Shown: positions 34,862-44,770, counted from the stretch's first letter. The stretch: DNA of 64,000 bases from an uncultured Paracoccaceae bacterium (GCA_947494445.1 CANLVD010000015.1:27688-91687); one strand, 5' to 3'. Program-made: numbers and translations. The notes: generated by a model not told the origin, from the sequence alone.

Positions 34862-35662
34862 TCAGGGGTTCCGCGTCCGGCGCACCAGCCAAGCAACTTT
34901 CAGAATCGCAGCGCCGCGAATGACCAGCGAGCCTGCAACAAAGGCCCAGAGCGTCGCACCCCAGACAAGTGGCTGATAGTTCAGCAGCACAGATGGGTCA
35001 AACCAGCCACTGGCACGGCTGATCATGACGGGCAGAAGATACAGGAACCCAAGACCGATGAAGATATTGATCATCCCGTCGCGGTGAAGACGACGCTCAA
35101 CATCGCGGCCATAGCCGGGTTCGAATGTCGGCAGATTGACCCAGAGGTTGAAATCCCGCCGTCCGACAGGCCACCGGAACAGCCACAAAAGCAGGGCAAA
35201 AAACACCAGCGATACAAAGGTGATCAGGAAGCTCAGCGCTGCCGCGCGCTTGATCAGCGTCACGAACTCGTCGCTTTCGCCGACCGCAATCATGCTCGCA
35301 GCGATATTGACCGGGCTGAGGCTGAAGTTCAGAAGGGCGATGCCCTGATCGGCCAGATCCAGAAGGTCCTGCGAGAAGGCATCGACGCCTTCGGTCGCGC
35401 GACACAGAAACACGAGGCTGAGCACCTGTGCCGCGAAAGCCGTGAAGCGAACCCGGTTGTAAGGGGGCGCAAAGCGGAAATCGATCAAACCGGGATGAGT
35501 TGAGGCATATTCAAACAGCGTGAAGGCCGCAGCGATCCCGCCCACGATGAGCGAGATCTCCTGAGAAGCAACCGAAACGCCGGGCAACAGAAAGGCAGGG
35601 GCGGAGATGACCACCACAACCAAAAACGCCCGGATCAGCGCACCTAAAAGCCGTGAGAACAA
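34862..35662 (-). CDS. Membrane protein of unknown function in the leu cluster
   Basis: A 266-aa protein starting with TTG (35662), supported by GGGAGGGG just upstream; there is no early in-frame ATG. About six hydrophobic segments are visible (3-25, 35-55, 75-95, 135-165, 195-215, 235-255), with a charged loop RWPVGRRDFNLWVN in the middle. No family is recognised. It follows leuD by 42 bp and precedes the EEP gene with a 1-bp gap, so it is part of the leuC-leuD-orf-EEP operon. Confidence 0.75.
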   Translation of the reverse strand: MFSRLLGALIRAFLVVVVISAPAFLLPGVSVASQEISLIVGGIAAAFTLFEYASTHPGLIDFRFAPPYNRVRFTAFAAQVLSLVFLCRATEGVDAFSQDLLDLADQGIALLNFSLSPVNIAASMIAVGESDEFVTLIKRAAALSFLITFVSLVFFALLLWLFRWPVGRRDFNLWVNLPTFEPGYGRDVERRLHRDGMINIFIGLGFLYLLPVMISRASGWFDPSVLLNYQPLVWGATLWAFVAGSLVIRGAAILKVAWLVRRTRNP

Positions 35663-35704
35663 GCACCCCTCCCGTGATCTCGGCCTAAAAGCTCGACAAT
35701 CAGA

Positions 35705-36310
35705 TCATGCCCAAGGGGCTTGAGCCTCATATCTGGCTTCGAAAGTATCAATCGCTTCAGCCTTTTTCATCGTCAAACCGATGTCATCCAATCCGTTCAA
35801 CAAACAATCCTTTTTGAAGGGATCGACATCAAATGAAATCTCACCCCCATCCGGTCCGGTGATGGTCTGGCTCTCCAGATCAACACTGACAACCGCATTG
35901 GCCCCACGTTGGGCGTCATCCATCAATTTATCAACCTCTTCTTGAGGCAACACTATGGGAAGGATGCCGTTTTTGAAGCAGTTGTTGAAGAAAATATCCG
36001 CAAAAGAGGTAGATATCACACATCTGATGCCGAAATCAGCCAATGCCCAAGGCGCGTGCTCACGGCTTGAGCCGCAGCCGAAATTGTCGCCTGCCACCAA
36101 TATCTTGGCTTCGCGGTAGGCTGGCTGGTTGAGTACGAACTCGGGTATTTCCGAGCCATCCTGATTGAAGCGCATCTCGTCGAAGAGATTTGCGCCCAGA
36201 CCAGAGCGTTTGATGGTCTTCAGAAACTGCTTCGGGATGATCATATCGGTGTCGATGTTGACCAGCGGCATTGGTGCGGCGACGCCGCTGAGTTTGGTAA
36301 ACTTATCCAT
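35705..36310 (-). CDS. leuD: 3-isopropylmalate dehydratase small subunit
   Basis: A 201-aa swivel-domain subunit that with LeuC isomerises 2- to 3-isopropylmalate. It has the [20 protein letters not shown]-terminus, the [14 protein letters not shown] loop (about 77-90) and [18 protein letters not shown]. The length is normal. It lies 3 bp after leuC on the same strand, so the two are translationally linked. Confidence 0.97.
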   Translation of the reverse strand: MDKFTKLSGVAAPMPLVNIDTDMIIPKQFLKTIKRSGLGANLFDEMRFNQDGSEIPEFVLNQPAYREAKILVAGDNFGCGSSREHAPWALADFGIRCVISTSFADIFFNNCFKNGILPIVLPQEEVDKLMDDAQRGANAVVSVDLESQTITGPDGGEISFDVDPFKKDCLLNGLDDIGLTMKKAEAIDTFEARYEAQAPWA

Positions 36311-36313
36311 GGC

Positions 36314-37717
36314 TCAAAGATCCCTTACATCGGTCAGACGGCCAGTGATGGCTGCGGCAGCGGCCATGGCGGGGCTGAGCAGATGGGTGCGGCCACCGCG
36401 GCCCTGACGACCCTCGAAGTTGCGGTTGGAGGTCGATGCACAGCGCTCGCCCGGTTTCAACTGGTCGGGATTCATGCCAAGACACATCGAACAGCCAGCC
36501 ATCCGCCAGTCGAAACCGGCCTCCTGCAGTTTCTGCGCAATGCCTTCATCCTCGGCCTGAGCACGGACAAGGCCGGAACCCGGTACGATCATCGCGCGGA
36601 TGCCGTCCTTGACCTTGCGACCTTCCATCACTTTGGCCACTTCGCGCAGATCCTCGATCCGCCCGTTGGTGCAGGACCCGATGAACACGGTGTCGATGGC
36701 CACGTCCTGCAGACGCGTGCCGGGCTTCAGGCCCATGTAATCCAGCGAGCGGGCAGCGGCATCAACCTTTCCGCCCTCGAAATCACTTGCAGCAGGAACG
36801 GTCGCGGTGATTGGCAGAACATCCTCGGGCGAGGTGCCCCATGTGACCACAGGAGCGATGTCATCTGCGTGCAGGATGATTTCCTTGTCGAAATGTGCGC
36901 CATCATCCGTGAAGAGTGTTTTCCAATAGGCAACAGCCGCTTCATAGGCCGCACCTTTTGGTGCATGTTCACGACCCATCACGTAATCAAACGTTTTCTG
37001 ATCAGGCGCGATCAGGCCGGCGCGCGCGCCGCCTTCGATGGCCATGTTGCAGACCGTCATGCGGCCTTCCATGGAAAGCGCTTCAATCGCTTCGCCCATA
37101 TATTCGATCACATGGCCCGTGCCGCCTGCCGTGCCGGTTGCCCCGATGATCGACAGGGTGATGTCCTTGGCGGTCACATACTCCGACAAAGCGCCATTGA
37201 TCTGCGCCTTCATGTTTTTGGACTTCTTCTGGATCAACGTCTGCGTGGCCAGAACATGCTCGACCTCGGACGTGCCAATGCCGTGGGCCAGCGCGCCAAA
37301 CGCGCCATGGGTCGCCGTGTGGCTGTCACCACAGACGATGGTCATGCCGGGCAGGGTCCAGCCCAGTTCAGGTCCGATGATGTGCACGATGCCCTGACGG
37401 ACATCGTCGACGCCGTAATATGTGATGCCAAAATCCTTGGCGTTTTTCTCTAGTGCCTCGACCTGAATACGGGACATCTCGTCATCAATGCCCTTGGCAC
37501 GATCAAGCGACGTGGGCACATTGTGATCAGGAACTGCAACGGTTTTTTCGGGCGCACGAACCTTGCGACCGGCCATGCGCAGACCCTCAAAGGCCTGAGG
37601 GGAGGTCACTTCATGGACTAGGTGGCGGTCGATATACAAAAGCGAGGTGCCGTCGGCTTCTTCGTGAACCAGATGGGCATCCCAGATTTTGTCATAGAGC
37701 GTTTTTGGATTGGACAT
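36314..37717 (-). CDS. leuC: 3-isopropylmalate dehydratase large subunit
   Basis: A 467-aa aconitase-superfamily protein carrying a [4Fe-4S] cluster. The cluster Cys are in [13 protein letters not shown] (about 347) and GCSMCLGMN (about 407 and 410). The substrate motif [14 protein letters not shown] (about 128-141) and the [10 protein letters not shown] end are intact. It begins a minus-strand operon leuC-leuD-orf-EEP. A 215-bp upstream gap separates it from the divergent large MscS gene and contains a possible 28-codon reading frame. Confidence 0.97.
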   Translation of the reverse strand: MSNPKTLYDKIWDAHLVHEEADGTSLLYIDRHLVHEVTSPQAFEGLRMAGRKVRAPEKTVAVPDHNVPTSLDRAKGIDDEMSRIQVEALEKNAKDFGITYYGVDDVRQGIVHIIGPELGWTLPGMTIVCGDSHTATHGAFGALAHGIGTSEVEHVLATQTLIQKKSKNMKAQINGALSEYVTAKDITLSIIGATGTAGGTGHVIEYMGEAIEALSMEGRMTVCNMAIEGGARAGLIAPDQKTFDYVMGREHAPKGAAYEAAVAYWKTLFTDDGAHFDKEIILHADDIAPVVTWGTSPEDVLPITATVPAASDFEGGKVDAAARSLDYMGLKPGTRLQDVAIDTVFIGSCTNGRIEDLREVAKVMEGRKVKDGIRAMIVPGSGLVRAQAEDEGIAQKLQEAGFDWRMAGCSMCLGMNPDQLKPGERCASTSNRNFEGRQGRGGRTHLLSPAMAAAAAITGRLTDVRDL

Positions 37718-37774
37718 GTGTCATCTCTGAAGTTGTGATTTTCTTGGGACCATTTGCAATAGGAGCGAGTTCGG

Positions 37775-37861
37775 TTAAGACCGGGCTCCGGAACGGGTCT
37801 CGCGCCCGTAAAAGCGCCACGGCAGACGTGCCATGTCGTCCATATCGAAAACCAGTGTCAT
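37775..37861 (-). CDS. Possible 28-aa peptide upstream of leuC
   Basis: An ATG at 37861 opens 28 codons to TAA (37775-37777), ending 57 bp before leuC. The peptide begins MTLVFDMDDMARLPWRFYGR and ends with a basic stretch. It has only two Leu, so it is not a classic leucine attenuator peptide. No clear ribosome-binding site precedes it. The composition looks protein-like, but the length is too short to be sure. Confidence 0.3.
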   Translation of the reverse strand: MTLVFDMDDMARLPWRFYGRETRSGARS

Positions 37862-37932
37862 GAGCGTGTCTTACTACCCAATGGACGGCTCGACAAGAAC
37901 AAGCGCCTAAGAAGATCTGGAAGGATCGCCAA

Positions 37933-40083
37933 ATGAATTTCACTGCAATGATGCGCGGGATTGGCTCAGCAATTCTTGTTGCGTGTGTGATGGCGTTGGC
38001 CTCAAGCGTTGCCGCGCAAACCGTGCCAGATACGCAAGAGACGGCCAATTCGACACAGGCGCTGGTTGATATTCTCAAGGATGATGCGGCGCGGGCGGCG
38101 TTGATCGAAAAGCTGGAAGCGGCACAGACCGGGGTTCCCGAAGCCGAGAAACCGCCTGAACTTGGCGACCGGATCGCAGGCTTTGCCGGTGCATCTGCGG
38201 CCTGGGCCACCAGCGCGAGTGCAGGGCTCTGGTCGAGCATAGCCTCTTTCCCGCAGACACTGTCGGCACTCAAGGCCGGTATCATGGAAGTGGATCTGTG
38301 GATCACGGCTGCACGCGATTTGCTGCTGGTTTTCATCGTGACTTACGTGACTTTCGGCCTTCTGCGTCGGTTCAGCCGTGGGATTTCAACAAGGTTCGTT
38401 GAAATTGCACGCTCGGGCGGCAGTCTGAAACTGTTTGCCGCTGTCATCGGCCGGATCATTTTCGATGTGCTTATTGTCTGTGTGGCATGGGCCATCGGAT
38501 ATGTCCTTGTCACCACGGTTCTGTCAGGATTTCCAAACGCCGGTGGACAGGAAGGCCGATTTGTCAGCGCGCGCCAGACACTGTTTCTCAACGCGTTCAT
38601 CGTCGTTGAGACGGTTCGAGCGGTGCTGCGGGTGATCCTATCTCCTCGCACCCACAGCACGCGGTTGATCGGTATTCCAAGTGAAGGCGCGCTGATTCTG
38701 TGGCGCTGGCTTTCAAACTGCATCTACATTCTGGGATATGGCTATCTGGTGATTGTACCGATCGGAGCCAACGCCGTGGGCTTCAGATCCAGCGATGCCA
38801 TTGGCACTGCACTGGCGCTTTATGTCGTGATCTCCACGGTATTCAAAGTCATGAAGTATCGCAGACAAGTGGCGGTCTGGCTGCATGAGGATGAAAAGAC
38901 GGACGAGCGCGAATCTCTGCTCGAACAACTGGCGGACCAGTGGCATTGGCCGGTTCTGGGATATCTGACTATTGTTCTGATATTTGTTCTGACCGGTCCG
39001 GGTGACGTGATCCTGTCATTGCTTTACAGCACGCTTGCCGTGCTTGCGCTGGTGTTCGTGGGCTCTGCCATCAGCGCAAGCCTGTCGCGATCTTCTGCCC
39101 GGGGCGTGCGTTTGCCCCACACCATCACAAGCCGATTGCCGCTGGTTGAGGCACGGGTGAACGGCTTCGTACCGGCGGCCCTGAACATCGTGAAATGGAT
39201 CATCGTTCTGGTGGTCTTCGGGTTGATCCTGCATTTCCTCGGCCTGATCGAGATCGACGCCTGGTTGAAAAGCGAGTTTGGCACCAGACTGATCACCGGG
39301 TTTATCTCGGCCACTGCCATTTTGCTGGTCGCACTTGCTATCTGGCTGGTGATGACCGCTTGGGTGGATTTCCGGCTGAACCCCTATTATGGCAAACCGC
39401 CGTCAGCGCGGGAAACCACCTTGCTGACGCTCCTGCGCAATGCGGTCACCATCGCTCTGGTGATCATCACATCGATGATTGTCCTTAGCCAGATCGGCCT
39501 CGACATAGCACCCTTGCTGGCCTCTGCCGGGGTGTTGGGTCTGGCCATCGGTTTTGGTGCGCAGAAACTGGTGCAGGACATCATCACAGGCGTGTTCATC
39601 CAGTTTGAGAATGCCATGAATGTGGGCGATGTGGTGACCGTTGGCGGCACCACCGGGGTGGTGGAAAAGCTGACCGTGCGCTCGGCAAGCCTGCGTGATG
39701 TGGAAGGGGCGTTTCACATCATACCCTTCTCATCGGTTGATATGGTGTCGAACTTTACCCGCGACTTCTCTTACTTCGTGATGGATATGGGTGTTGGTTA
39801 CGGCGAGAGCGCAGACAGGGTGAAAGCGGCAATGGAAGAGGCATTCGAAGGTCTCAAAACGGTTGAAGAACATGCGCCGTTCATTCTTGGCGATCTTGAA
39901 TGGTTCGGCCTGAACAGCTTTGGCGACAGCGCGGTTGTCTTCCGCGTGCGGATCAAGACAACACCGGGAAAGCAGTGGGGCATCGGACGGGAGTACAATC
40001 GTTTCGTGAAGTCGGTTTTCGATGCGCAGAACATCGAGATTCCGTTCCCGCACCGCTACGTGATCCAGAAGACGGAGAGCTAG
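37933..40083 (+). CDS. Large MscS-family mechanosensitive channel (716 aa)
   Basis: A 716-aa protein with signal peptide (cleavage after SSVAA, about residue 28), a periplasmic region (about 30-120) and roughly ten hydrophobic helices. The MscS core lies at about 515-716: LASAGVLGLAIGFGAQKLVQ is the pore helix, then VGDVVTVGGTTGVVEKLTVR, and the C-terminal domain ending IEIPFPHRYV. This is the YbdG/YnaI-MscK-like large architecture. It shares only the core with the 441-aa channel nearby. Its stop codon shares the palindrome CTAG with the stop of the convergent asparaginase gene. Confidence 0.92.
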   Translation: MNFTAMMRGIGSAILVACVMALASSVAAQTVPDTQETANSTQALVDILKDDAARAALIEKLEAAQTGVPEAEKPPELGDRIAGFAGASAAWATSASAGLWSSIASFPQTLSALKAGIMEVDLWITAARDLLLVFIVTYVTFGLLRRFSRGISTRFVEIARSGGSLKLFAAVIGRIIFDVLIVCVAWAIGYVLVTTVLSGFPNAGGQEGRFVSARQTLFLNAFIVVETVRAVLRVILSPRTHSTRLIGIPSEGALILWRWLSNCIYILGYGYLVIVPIGANAVGFRSSDAIGTALALYVVISTVFKVMKYRRQVAVWLHEDEKTDERESLLEQLADQWHWPVLGYLTIVLIFVLTGPGDVILSLLYSTLAVLALVFVGSAISASLSRSSARGVRLPHTITSRLPLVEARVNGFVPAALNIVKWIIVLVVFGLILHFLGLIEIDAWLKSEFGTRLITGFISATAILLVALAIWLVMTAWVDFRLNPYYGKPPSARETTLLTLLRNAVTIALVIITSMIVLSQIGLDIAPLLASAGVLGLAIGFGAQKLVQDIITGVFIQFENAMNVGDVVTVGGTTGVVEKLTVRSASLRDVEGAFHIIPFSSVDMVSNFTRDFSYFVMDMGVGYGESADRVKAAMEEAFEGLKTVEEHAPFILGDLEWFGLNSFGDSAVVFRVRIKTTPGKQWGIGREYNRFVKSVFDAQNIEIPFPHRYVIQKTES

Positions 40084-41084
40084 GTCCGAAAAAGCGATGG
40101 CACAGCATCCAGCCGGGCCGCAGGCAATCCCCTGCGGCTGGGCAGGTCCGCATGCGCATGCCGGGTCAGCACCGGATCGAGCGCATCAAGAATGCCGTAG
40201 CGAACCATCAAGGCAGCAATCACAGCGTTTGATGCTCGCGTGGCACCATCTTCGATTTTCAATGCGATGCCCAGTTTCTGCTCGGGCAGAATGGCGGCGA
40301 AGACGGCCTCTGCGCCGGTCTTGATCGCGACCTTGCCCGGTGCTGCGCGCATGATCTCCGTGCAGGCCCGGTTTTCGCCTGCAACCAGAAGGGGATGGGT
40401 CATCATGGCTGTGACAAGCCGGAGTGCCGCATCCTGTCGGGTTTGGTCCAGACCAACTGGTGCGGCCATCTTGGCCAGAGACATGGCAAAGGATTTAAGG
40501 CTGGTGCGGTGGTTCGGGGCCGAACATCCGTCAATGCCAAATCCCGGCGATGTGGCTTCCGTCATCTCTTCAAACGCTTGTTTGACCGCAGCCTGCACTG
40601 GATGGGCGATGTCGATGTATTCCGGGCCTGCGCCCAGATGTTTGCCCAAGGTCAGAAACCCGGCATGCTTGCCCGAGCAGTTGTTGTGAAGCTGACACAG
40701 TGGCTGACCGGCCTTGCGCAAGGCGTCCCGGTCAGCGCTGCTTTCCGGGGGCTGCGGCCCGCAACGCAAATCCGTTTCCGACAGCCCAAGGTCTGCCAGC
40801 CAGCCCTCAACTCTGCGGGTGTGCTCGGGAGAGCCGGTATGAGACGCACAGGCCAGTGCGAGATGCGCATCCGTCAGTCCAAACCGATCAGCCGCACCGC
40901 TTTCGATCAGGGGAAGCGCCTGCAACATCTTGCAACTGGAACGTGGGTAAATCTCAGCATCCGGATCGCCCCAACTTTCGCGGATATTGCCCTTTGCATC
41001 ACAGACCACGATGTGCCCACGATGCCGGCTTTCGACAGCATCTCCCCGGATCAGTTGAGCCAGTACCGGCGGCTCAATCGTCAT
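40080..41084 (-). CDS. Asparaginase II-type L-asparaginase
   Basis: A 334-aa protein of the bacterial asparaginase II (Rhizobium AnsA) family: YPRSSCKMLQALPLIESGAA, ACASHTGSPEHT, NNCSGKHAGFL and GIDGCSAPNHRTSL are typical serine-hydrolase-like conserved blocks. It would hydrolyse asparagine to aspartate and ammonia. The ATG at 41084 is chosen; it overlaps the end of the ECF sigma gene by 11 bp, and the longer frame to 41138 is the sigma gene in another frame. So it is coupled to the sigma factor gene. Confidence 0.88.
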   Translation of the reverse strand: MTIEPPVLAQLIRGDAVESRHRGHIVVCDAKGNIRESWGDPDAEIYPRSSCKMLQALPLIESGAADRFGLTDAHLALACASHTGSPEHTRRVEGWLADLGLSETDLRCGPQPPESSADRDALRKAGQPLCQLHNNCSGKHAGFLTLGKHLGAGPEYIDIAHPVQAAVKQAFEEMTEATSPGFGIDGCSAPNHRTSLKSFAMSLAKMAAPVGLDQTRQDAALRLVTAMMTHPLLVAGENRACTEIMRAAPGKVAIKTGAEAVFAAILPEQKLGIALKIEDGATRASNAVIAALMVRYGILDALDPVLTRHAHADLPSRRGLPAARLDAVPSLFRT

Positions 41085-41649
41085 ACAGGTCCGCCAGTCG
41101 ATCTTCGCCCAAGATGCCGCGCATTGCCTTGCAGGCAAGGCGTATCCGGCTTTTTACCGTGCCAAGCGGCAGGTCCAGCTTGTTTGCAACCTCGCCATGG
41201 CTGAGACCGTCGAAATAGGCGCAAATCAACACCTGACGCTGGTCAGCGGGCAGAGCGTGCAGGGCAAGTCGCACCGCGTCCTGCGTCTCCTGTGCCGACA
41301 TCACTTCCCGTCCGCCGGGCAGGGGATCGGGTTGAAACAAAGGGTCATCCGGATCTGGTGCGGGGCGTGCATGTTTGCGCAACACGTCGATTCGTCGGTT
41401 TCGCGCGATGGTATAAATCCAAGTGGCAGCACCGGCCTTAGCCGGATCATAGAGGTGCGCCTTGCGCCAGACAGACACCATCACATCCTGAGCAATTTCG
41501 TCAGCATCCTCGCCAGACATACCGGACCGCATCATGAAAGCCTTTAATTTCAAGGCGTAACGGTCAAACAGGATGGAGAAAGCCTGCTTGTCCTGCTTCG
41601 CAATGCGTAACAGAAGGTTTACATCATCAAGAGGATCTGGGTCCAACAT
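41074..41649 (-). CDS. ECF-family RNA polymerase sigma factor
   Basis: A 191-aa protein with sigma region 2 (about 12-85: LFDRYALKLKAFMMRSGMS, DADEIAQDVMVSVWRKAHLY, ATWIYTIARNRRIDVLRK) and region 4 (about 125-180: LPADQRQVLICAYFDGLSHG, EVANKLDLPLGTVKSRIRLA). The start is the ATG at 41649; the upstream TTG at 41667 is less likely. No anti-sigma gene is adjacent; the downstream neighbour is an asparaginase. The signal that frees this sigma factor is therefore unclear. Confidence 0.93.
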   Translation of the reverse strand: MLDPDPLDDVNLLLRIAKQDKQAFSILFDRYALKLKAFMMRSGMSGEDADEIAQDVMVSVWRKAHLYDPAKAGAATWIYTIARNRRIDVLRKHARPAPDPDDPLFQPDPLPGGREVMSAQETQDAVRLALHALPADQRQVLICAYFDGLSHGEVANKLDLPLGTVKSRIRLACKAMRGILGEDRLADLYDD

Positions 41650-41850
41650 CGGTGTTTTCGGCCTCAAGTGTAAACCTACGATATACTTTCTCTGACAGAA
41701 ACACCCGCAAAAATTTTCGTGAGGTCACAAAAATCCTGCAAAAGGGTGGATTGTTCTTCCGCTTTTTGATGTATTTTGGTTCAGAGCAGAGACAAGAGCT
41801 CGGATGGATCAGCACAGCCTGGGCATCTGCAAAAAAATGAGGCGGAAAAC

Positions 41851-42393
41851 ATGACTTCTCTCAAGACCCTGTGCGCGACCCTTGTTGTCGGCACTTTGAT
41901 GGCGAGCGCTGCCAGCGCTCAGGAAAGCAACAACGTTGCGGCCTTCAAGGACTGGACTGTGTTCAATCCGCCCGGCGCGCCGAAGGAGTGTTTTATGGTG
42001 TCGCCGCCGGTTTCAAGCAAAGCCACGCGGTCAGGGCGCGACGTTACCTCGTCTGTACGCCGGGGCGATGTGCGTCTGTTCGTGACCATGCGTCCCGAAC
42101 AGGGCGTCAAGCGCGAGGTCTCCTTTACTGGGGGGTATCCTTTTGCGGGCGGAAGTGCCGTCGATGTCACCATCGGGACATCGAAGTTCAAGCTTAGCGT
42201 TGGCAGTGGTCAGACCATTGAGTGGGCGTGGCCCGCATCGCCCGAGCGTGACGCCGAAATGATTGCTGCCATGCAGCGCGGCTCTACTGCTGTGATGCAG
42301 GCAAGATCATCGCGCGGTACGGTCACGACAGACAGCTTTTCGCTGATCGGCTTCACCGCAGCGCTTGAAAAGATCGAAGAGCTTTGTAAATAA
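41851..42393 (+). CDS. IalB-family (invasion associated locus B) protein
   Basis: A 180-aa exported protein starting MTSLKTLCATLVVGTLMASA with ASAQ cleavage near residue 23. The body has the IalB pattern: KDWTVFNPPGAPKECFMVSPP, two Cys (about 47 and 179), GGSAVDVTIG and FSLIGFTAALEKIEELC. IalB proteins are periplasmic or outer-surface proteins of Alphaproteobacteria; a general role is not established outside Bartonella. It is divergent from the ECF sigma gene across about 200 AT-rich bp, so it could be a target of that factor. This is inference. Confidence 0.88.
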   Translation: MTSLKTLCATLVVGTLMASAASAQESNNVAAFKDWTVFNPPGAPKECFMVSPPVSSKATRSGRDVTSSVRRGDVRLFVTMRPEQGVKREVSFTGGYPFAGGSAVDVTIGTSKFKLSVGSGQTIEWAWPASPERDAEMIAAMQRGSTAVMQARSSRGTVTTDSFSLIGFTAALEKIEELCK

Positions 42394-42422
42394 GCACAAA
42401 CCCAAGGCTTTGTGGTATATCT

Positions 42423-42455
42423 GGCCCCTGCTGCCACGCAGGGGCCTTTTGATTT
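42423..42455 (+). terminator. Rho-independent terminator after the IalB-like gene
   Basis: GGCCCCTG (42423-42430) pairs perfectly with CAGGGGCC (42439-42446), loop 8 nt, followed by TTTTGATTTT. It lies 30 bp after the stop codon and ends 11 bp before the rlmN start. Confidence 0.8.
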
Positions 42456-42465
42456 TGGAGCAGAC

Positions 42466-43638
42466 ATGACTGCCACGTCACCGATCACACAGGATGTGCT
42501 GACCATTCCGCGCAAAACGGACGGAGAGGCCTTGCCCAATCTGATCGGCATGACACGCGATGCATTGAGCACTGCACTGGCCGACATCGGCACGCCGGAG
42601 CGTCAGGTCAAGATGCGGCTCGGGCAGGTCTGGCAGTGGCTCTACGTCAAGGGCGTGACCGAGTTTGACCAGATGACCAATCTGTCGAAGGATTTTCGCA
42701 CGCTTTTGTCTGAGAGTTTCTCGCTTGAACGCCCGGAGATTGTTACGCGGCAAATCTCGACCGACGGCACGCGCAAGTATCTGCTGCGCATCCGCGGCGG
42801 ACATGAGGTTGAGGCGGTTTACATTCCGGAAGAAGATCGCGGGACGCTCTGCATTTCGTCTCAAGTGGGATGTACGCTCACCTGTTCCTTCTGCCACACA
42901 GGCACGCAGAAGCTTGTGCGGAACCTGACACCGGCTGAAATTGTCGGCCAGATCCTGATCGCGCGCGACGACCTTGAGGAATGGGGAAGGGCACCGGGCG
43001 ACAAGCGCAATGTGTCAAATATTGTTCTGATGGGGATGGGCGAGCCGCTTTACAACACGGACAATGTGCGTGACGCCATGAAAATTGCGATGGATGGCGA
43101 CGGCATCGCGCTGTCACGCCGACGGATCACCCTGTCGACCTCGGGCGTTGTGCCCGAGATTGCACGTGCCGGTGAAGAGATTGGATGCATGCTCGCGATT
43201 TCCTTCCACGCAACCACTGATGAGGTGCGTGACAAGCTGGTGCCGATCAACAAGAAGTGGAACATCGAGGCCTTGATCAAGGCGTGCCACGACTACCCGC
43301 GCCTGTCGAACTCCGAGCGGATCACCTTTGAATACGTCATGCTTAAAGACGTCAATGACAGCGATGCGGATGCGCGCCGACTGGTAAAGCTGATCGGGGG
43401 CATTCCTGCCAAGATCAACCTGATCCCCTTCAACCCCTGGCCCGGTGCGCCCTATGAGCGGTCTACGAACGCACGGATCAAGGCGTTCGGTGACATCGTC
43501 AACAAGGCAGGATACGCGTCGCCCGTGCGAACACCGCGCGGTGAAGACATCATGGCTGCTTGTGGTCAGTTGAAATCCGCGACCGAGCGGGCCCGCAAAA
43601 GCCGCGCTCAGATCGCCGCGGAAACCGGCACGAGCTGA
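42466..43638 (+). CDS. rlmN: Dual-specificity 23S rRNA/tRNA methyltransferase RlmN
   Basis: A 390-aa radical-SAM enzyme that makes 2-methyladenosine in 23S rRNA (A2503) and some tRNAs. The CxxxCxxC cluster motif is in [15 protein letters not shown] (about 125-140); the C-terminal catalytic Cys is in [22 protein letters not shown] and [20 protein letters not shown] are family signatures. The ATG at 42466 follows GGAG by 5 bp. Its stop abuts the stop of the convergent WYL regulator gene with no gap. Confidence 0.96.
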   Translation: MTATSPITQDVLTIPRKTDGEALPNLIGMTRDALSTALADIGTPERQVKMRLGQVWQWLYVKGVTEFDQMTNLSKDFRTLLSESFSLERPEIVTRQISTDGTRKYLLRIRGGHEVEAVYIPEEDRGTLCISSQVGCTLTCSFCHTGTQKLVRNLTPAEIVGQILIARDDLEEWGRAPGDKRNVSNIVLMGMGEPLYNTDNVRDAMKIAMDGDGIALSRRRITLSTSGVVPEIARAGEEIGCMLAISFHATTDEVRDKLVPINKKWNIEALIKACHDYPRLSNSERITFEYVMLKDVNDSDADARRLVKLIGGIPAKINLIPFNPWPGAPYERSTNARIKAFGDIVNKAGYASPVRTPRGEDIMAACGQLKSATERARKSRAQIAAETGTS

Positions 43639-44343
43639 TCACCAGGAGCTTGGGTGGCCTCTGCTGTTGCTCTCAGCCCGGCTGTAGAAATCCTTCAGCG
43701 TCTTGCCCGGCAATGGTTTGAAGTGGAATTCCGACACCTCAAGTGCCGCGATCCGGTCAGCGCGGAACATGTGGAAATCGTCGCGTAATTCGCACCATGC
43801 GACCAGCGTCCAGACCTTGCCCCAGAACCACAGGCCAAGTGGCCTGAGGCTGCGTTTGGTCAGCGCGTCATTTTGATCCTGATAGGAAATCTCGATGATG
43901 ACGCGCTCATCGATGGCCAGTTGCAGGCGGTCGAGCACTTCGCGCAGATGATCGGTCATGCCTGTGCCGATGGAATGAATTTCAATGGTGGCAGCGCGGT
44001 CCCGCGCGGCATCGGGCAACACGGCCTCGATTTTGACCAGCGCTTCTTCGGCAGCCCGTGCCATGGACGCACCACCCCAAGCGCGCAGAAGTCTGGCCCC
44101 TGCCGTTATGGCAACGATCTCATCATGGGTGAACATCAGCGGCGGCAGATCAAAGCCTGAGCGCATTACATAGCCAACACCGGCCTCCCCATCGATGGGA
44201 ACGCCGGTGCCTTGCAGGTCGGCAATATCGCGGTAGATCGTGCGTTCAGAGACCTCCAGTCGCTCAGCGAGGTGGGCAGCTGTCACCAGCCGCCCGCCGC
44301 GCAAAAATTGGACAATCTGAAACAGACGATCAGCGCGTCGCAT
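43639..44343 (-). CDS. YafY-type HTH/WYL-domain transcriptional regulator
   Basis: A 234-aa regulator with an N-terminal HTH_11 winged helix (MRRADRLFQIVQFLRGGRLV to SERTIYRDIADLQGTGVPID, about 1-55) and a C-terminal WYL-type ligand-binding domain (about 130-225; IEISYQDQNDALTKRSLRPL, LVAWCELRDDFHMFRADRI). The usual W-Y-L triad reads somewhat differently (GKVWTLVAWC). It lies 3 bp after the VOC gene, so both are cotranscribed, and a perfect palindrome lies upstream of that operon. It probably represses its own operon and senses a small ligand. Confidence 0.9.
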   Translation of the reverse strand: MRRADRLFQIVQFLRGGRLVTAAHLAERLEVSERTIYRDIADLQGTGVPIDGEAGVGYVMRSGFDLPPLMFTHDEIVAITAGARLLRAWGGASMARAAEEALVKIEAVLPDAARDRAATIEIHSIGTGMTDHLREVLDRLQLAIDERVIIEISYQDQNDALTKRSLRPLGLWFWGKVWTLVAWCELRDDFHMFRADRIAALEVSEFHFKPLPGKTLKDFYSRAESNSRGHPSSW

Positions 44344-44346
44344 GGG

Positions 44347-44721
44347 TCATCCCTCAAAAAACCCGATGGAATTGCCATCGAGATCCAGACAGTAGGCAAA
44401 ACGGCCATCAGGCACGGGGATCGGCGGGCTGATCACCTGACCACCTGCGGCCTTCACCCGCTCCAACGTATCTTCCAGCTTGCCAGGTGCTGCCAGATGC
44501 ACAGTCGGGCCGGTGCCATCGCCAGACGGCTTGCCCGGGTAAAGATGCCCGGCAACACCGCGATTGGGATCCTTGGTCTTGAACATGGCCATTGGGTTCG
44601 GGCCGGAATTGTCGATCTCCAGACCGGCATCCATGACCGCGTTGTAGAAAGTTATGGACTTCTCCATGTCAGTAACAGGGATTTCCATCCAGACGGTGAA
44701 GTGTTCAGGTGCGTAAGCCAT
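44347..44721 (-). CDS. VOC-family protein partner of the WYL regulator
   Basis: A 124-aa single-domain glyoxalase/bleomycin-resistance fold protein: FTVWMEIPVTDMEKSITFYN start, GPTVHLAAPGKLEDTLERVK, CLDLDGNSIGFFEG end. Members of this PhnB-like or lactoylglutathione-lyase-like group bind or convert small molecules; the function is unknown. The ATG at 44721 has AAGGAG 8 bp upstream; the longer frame to 44766 is not needed. It is the first gene of the operon with the YafY-type regulator. Confidence 0.85.
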   Translation of the reverse strand: MAYAPEHFTVWMEIPVTDMEKSITFYNAVMDAGLEIDNSGPNPMAMFKTKDPNRGVAGHLYPGKPSGDGTGPTVHLAAPGKLEDTLERVKAAGGQVISPPIPVPDGRFAYCLDLDGNSIGFFEG

Positions 44722-44770
44722 ATCAGGTCTCCTTGGTTGAGCATGTCTGCCGGACCCTTTTGGCACACCC

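Noticed and set aside
36383..37453. 356-codon open frame antisense to leuC
   Set aside because: Shadow of leuC, with no recognisable protein features.
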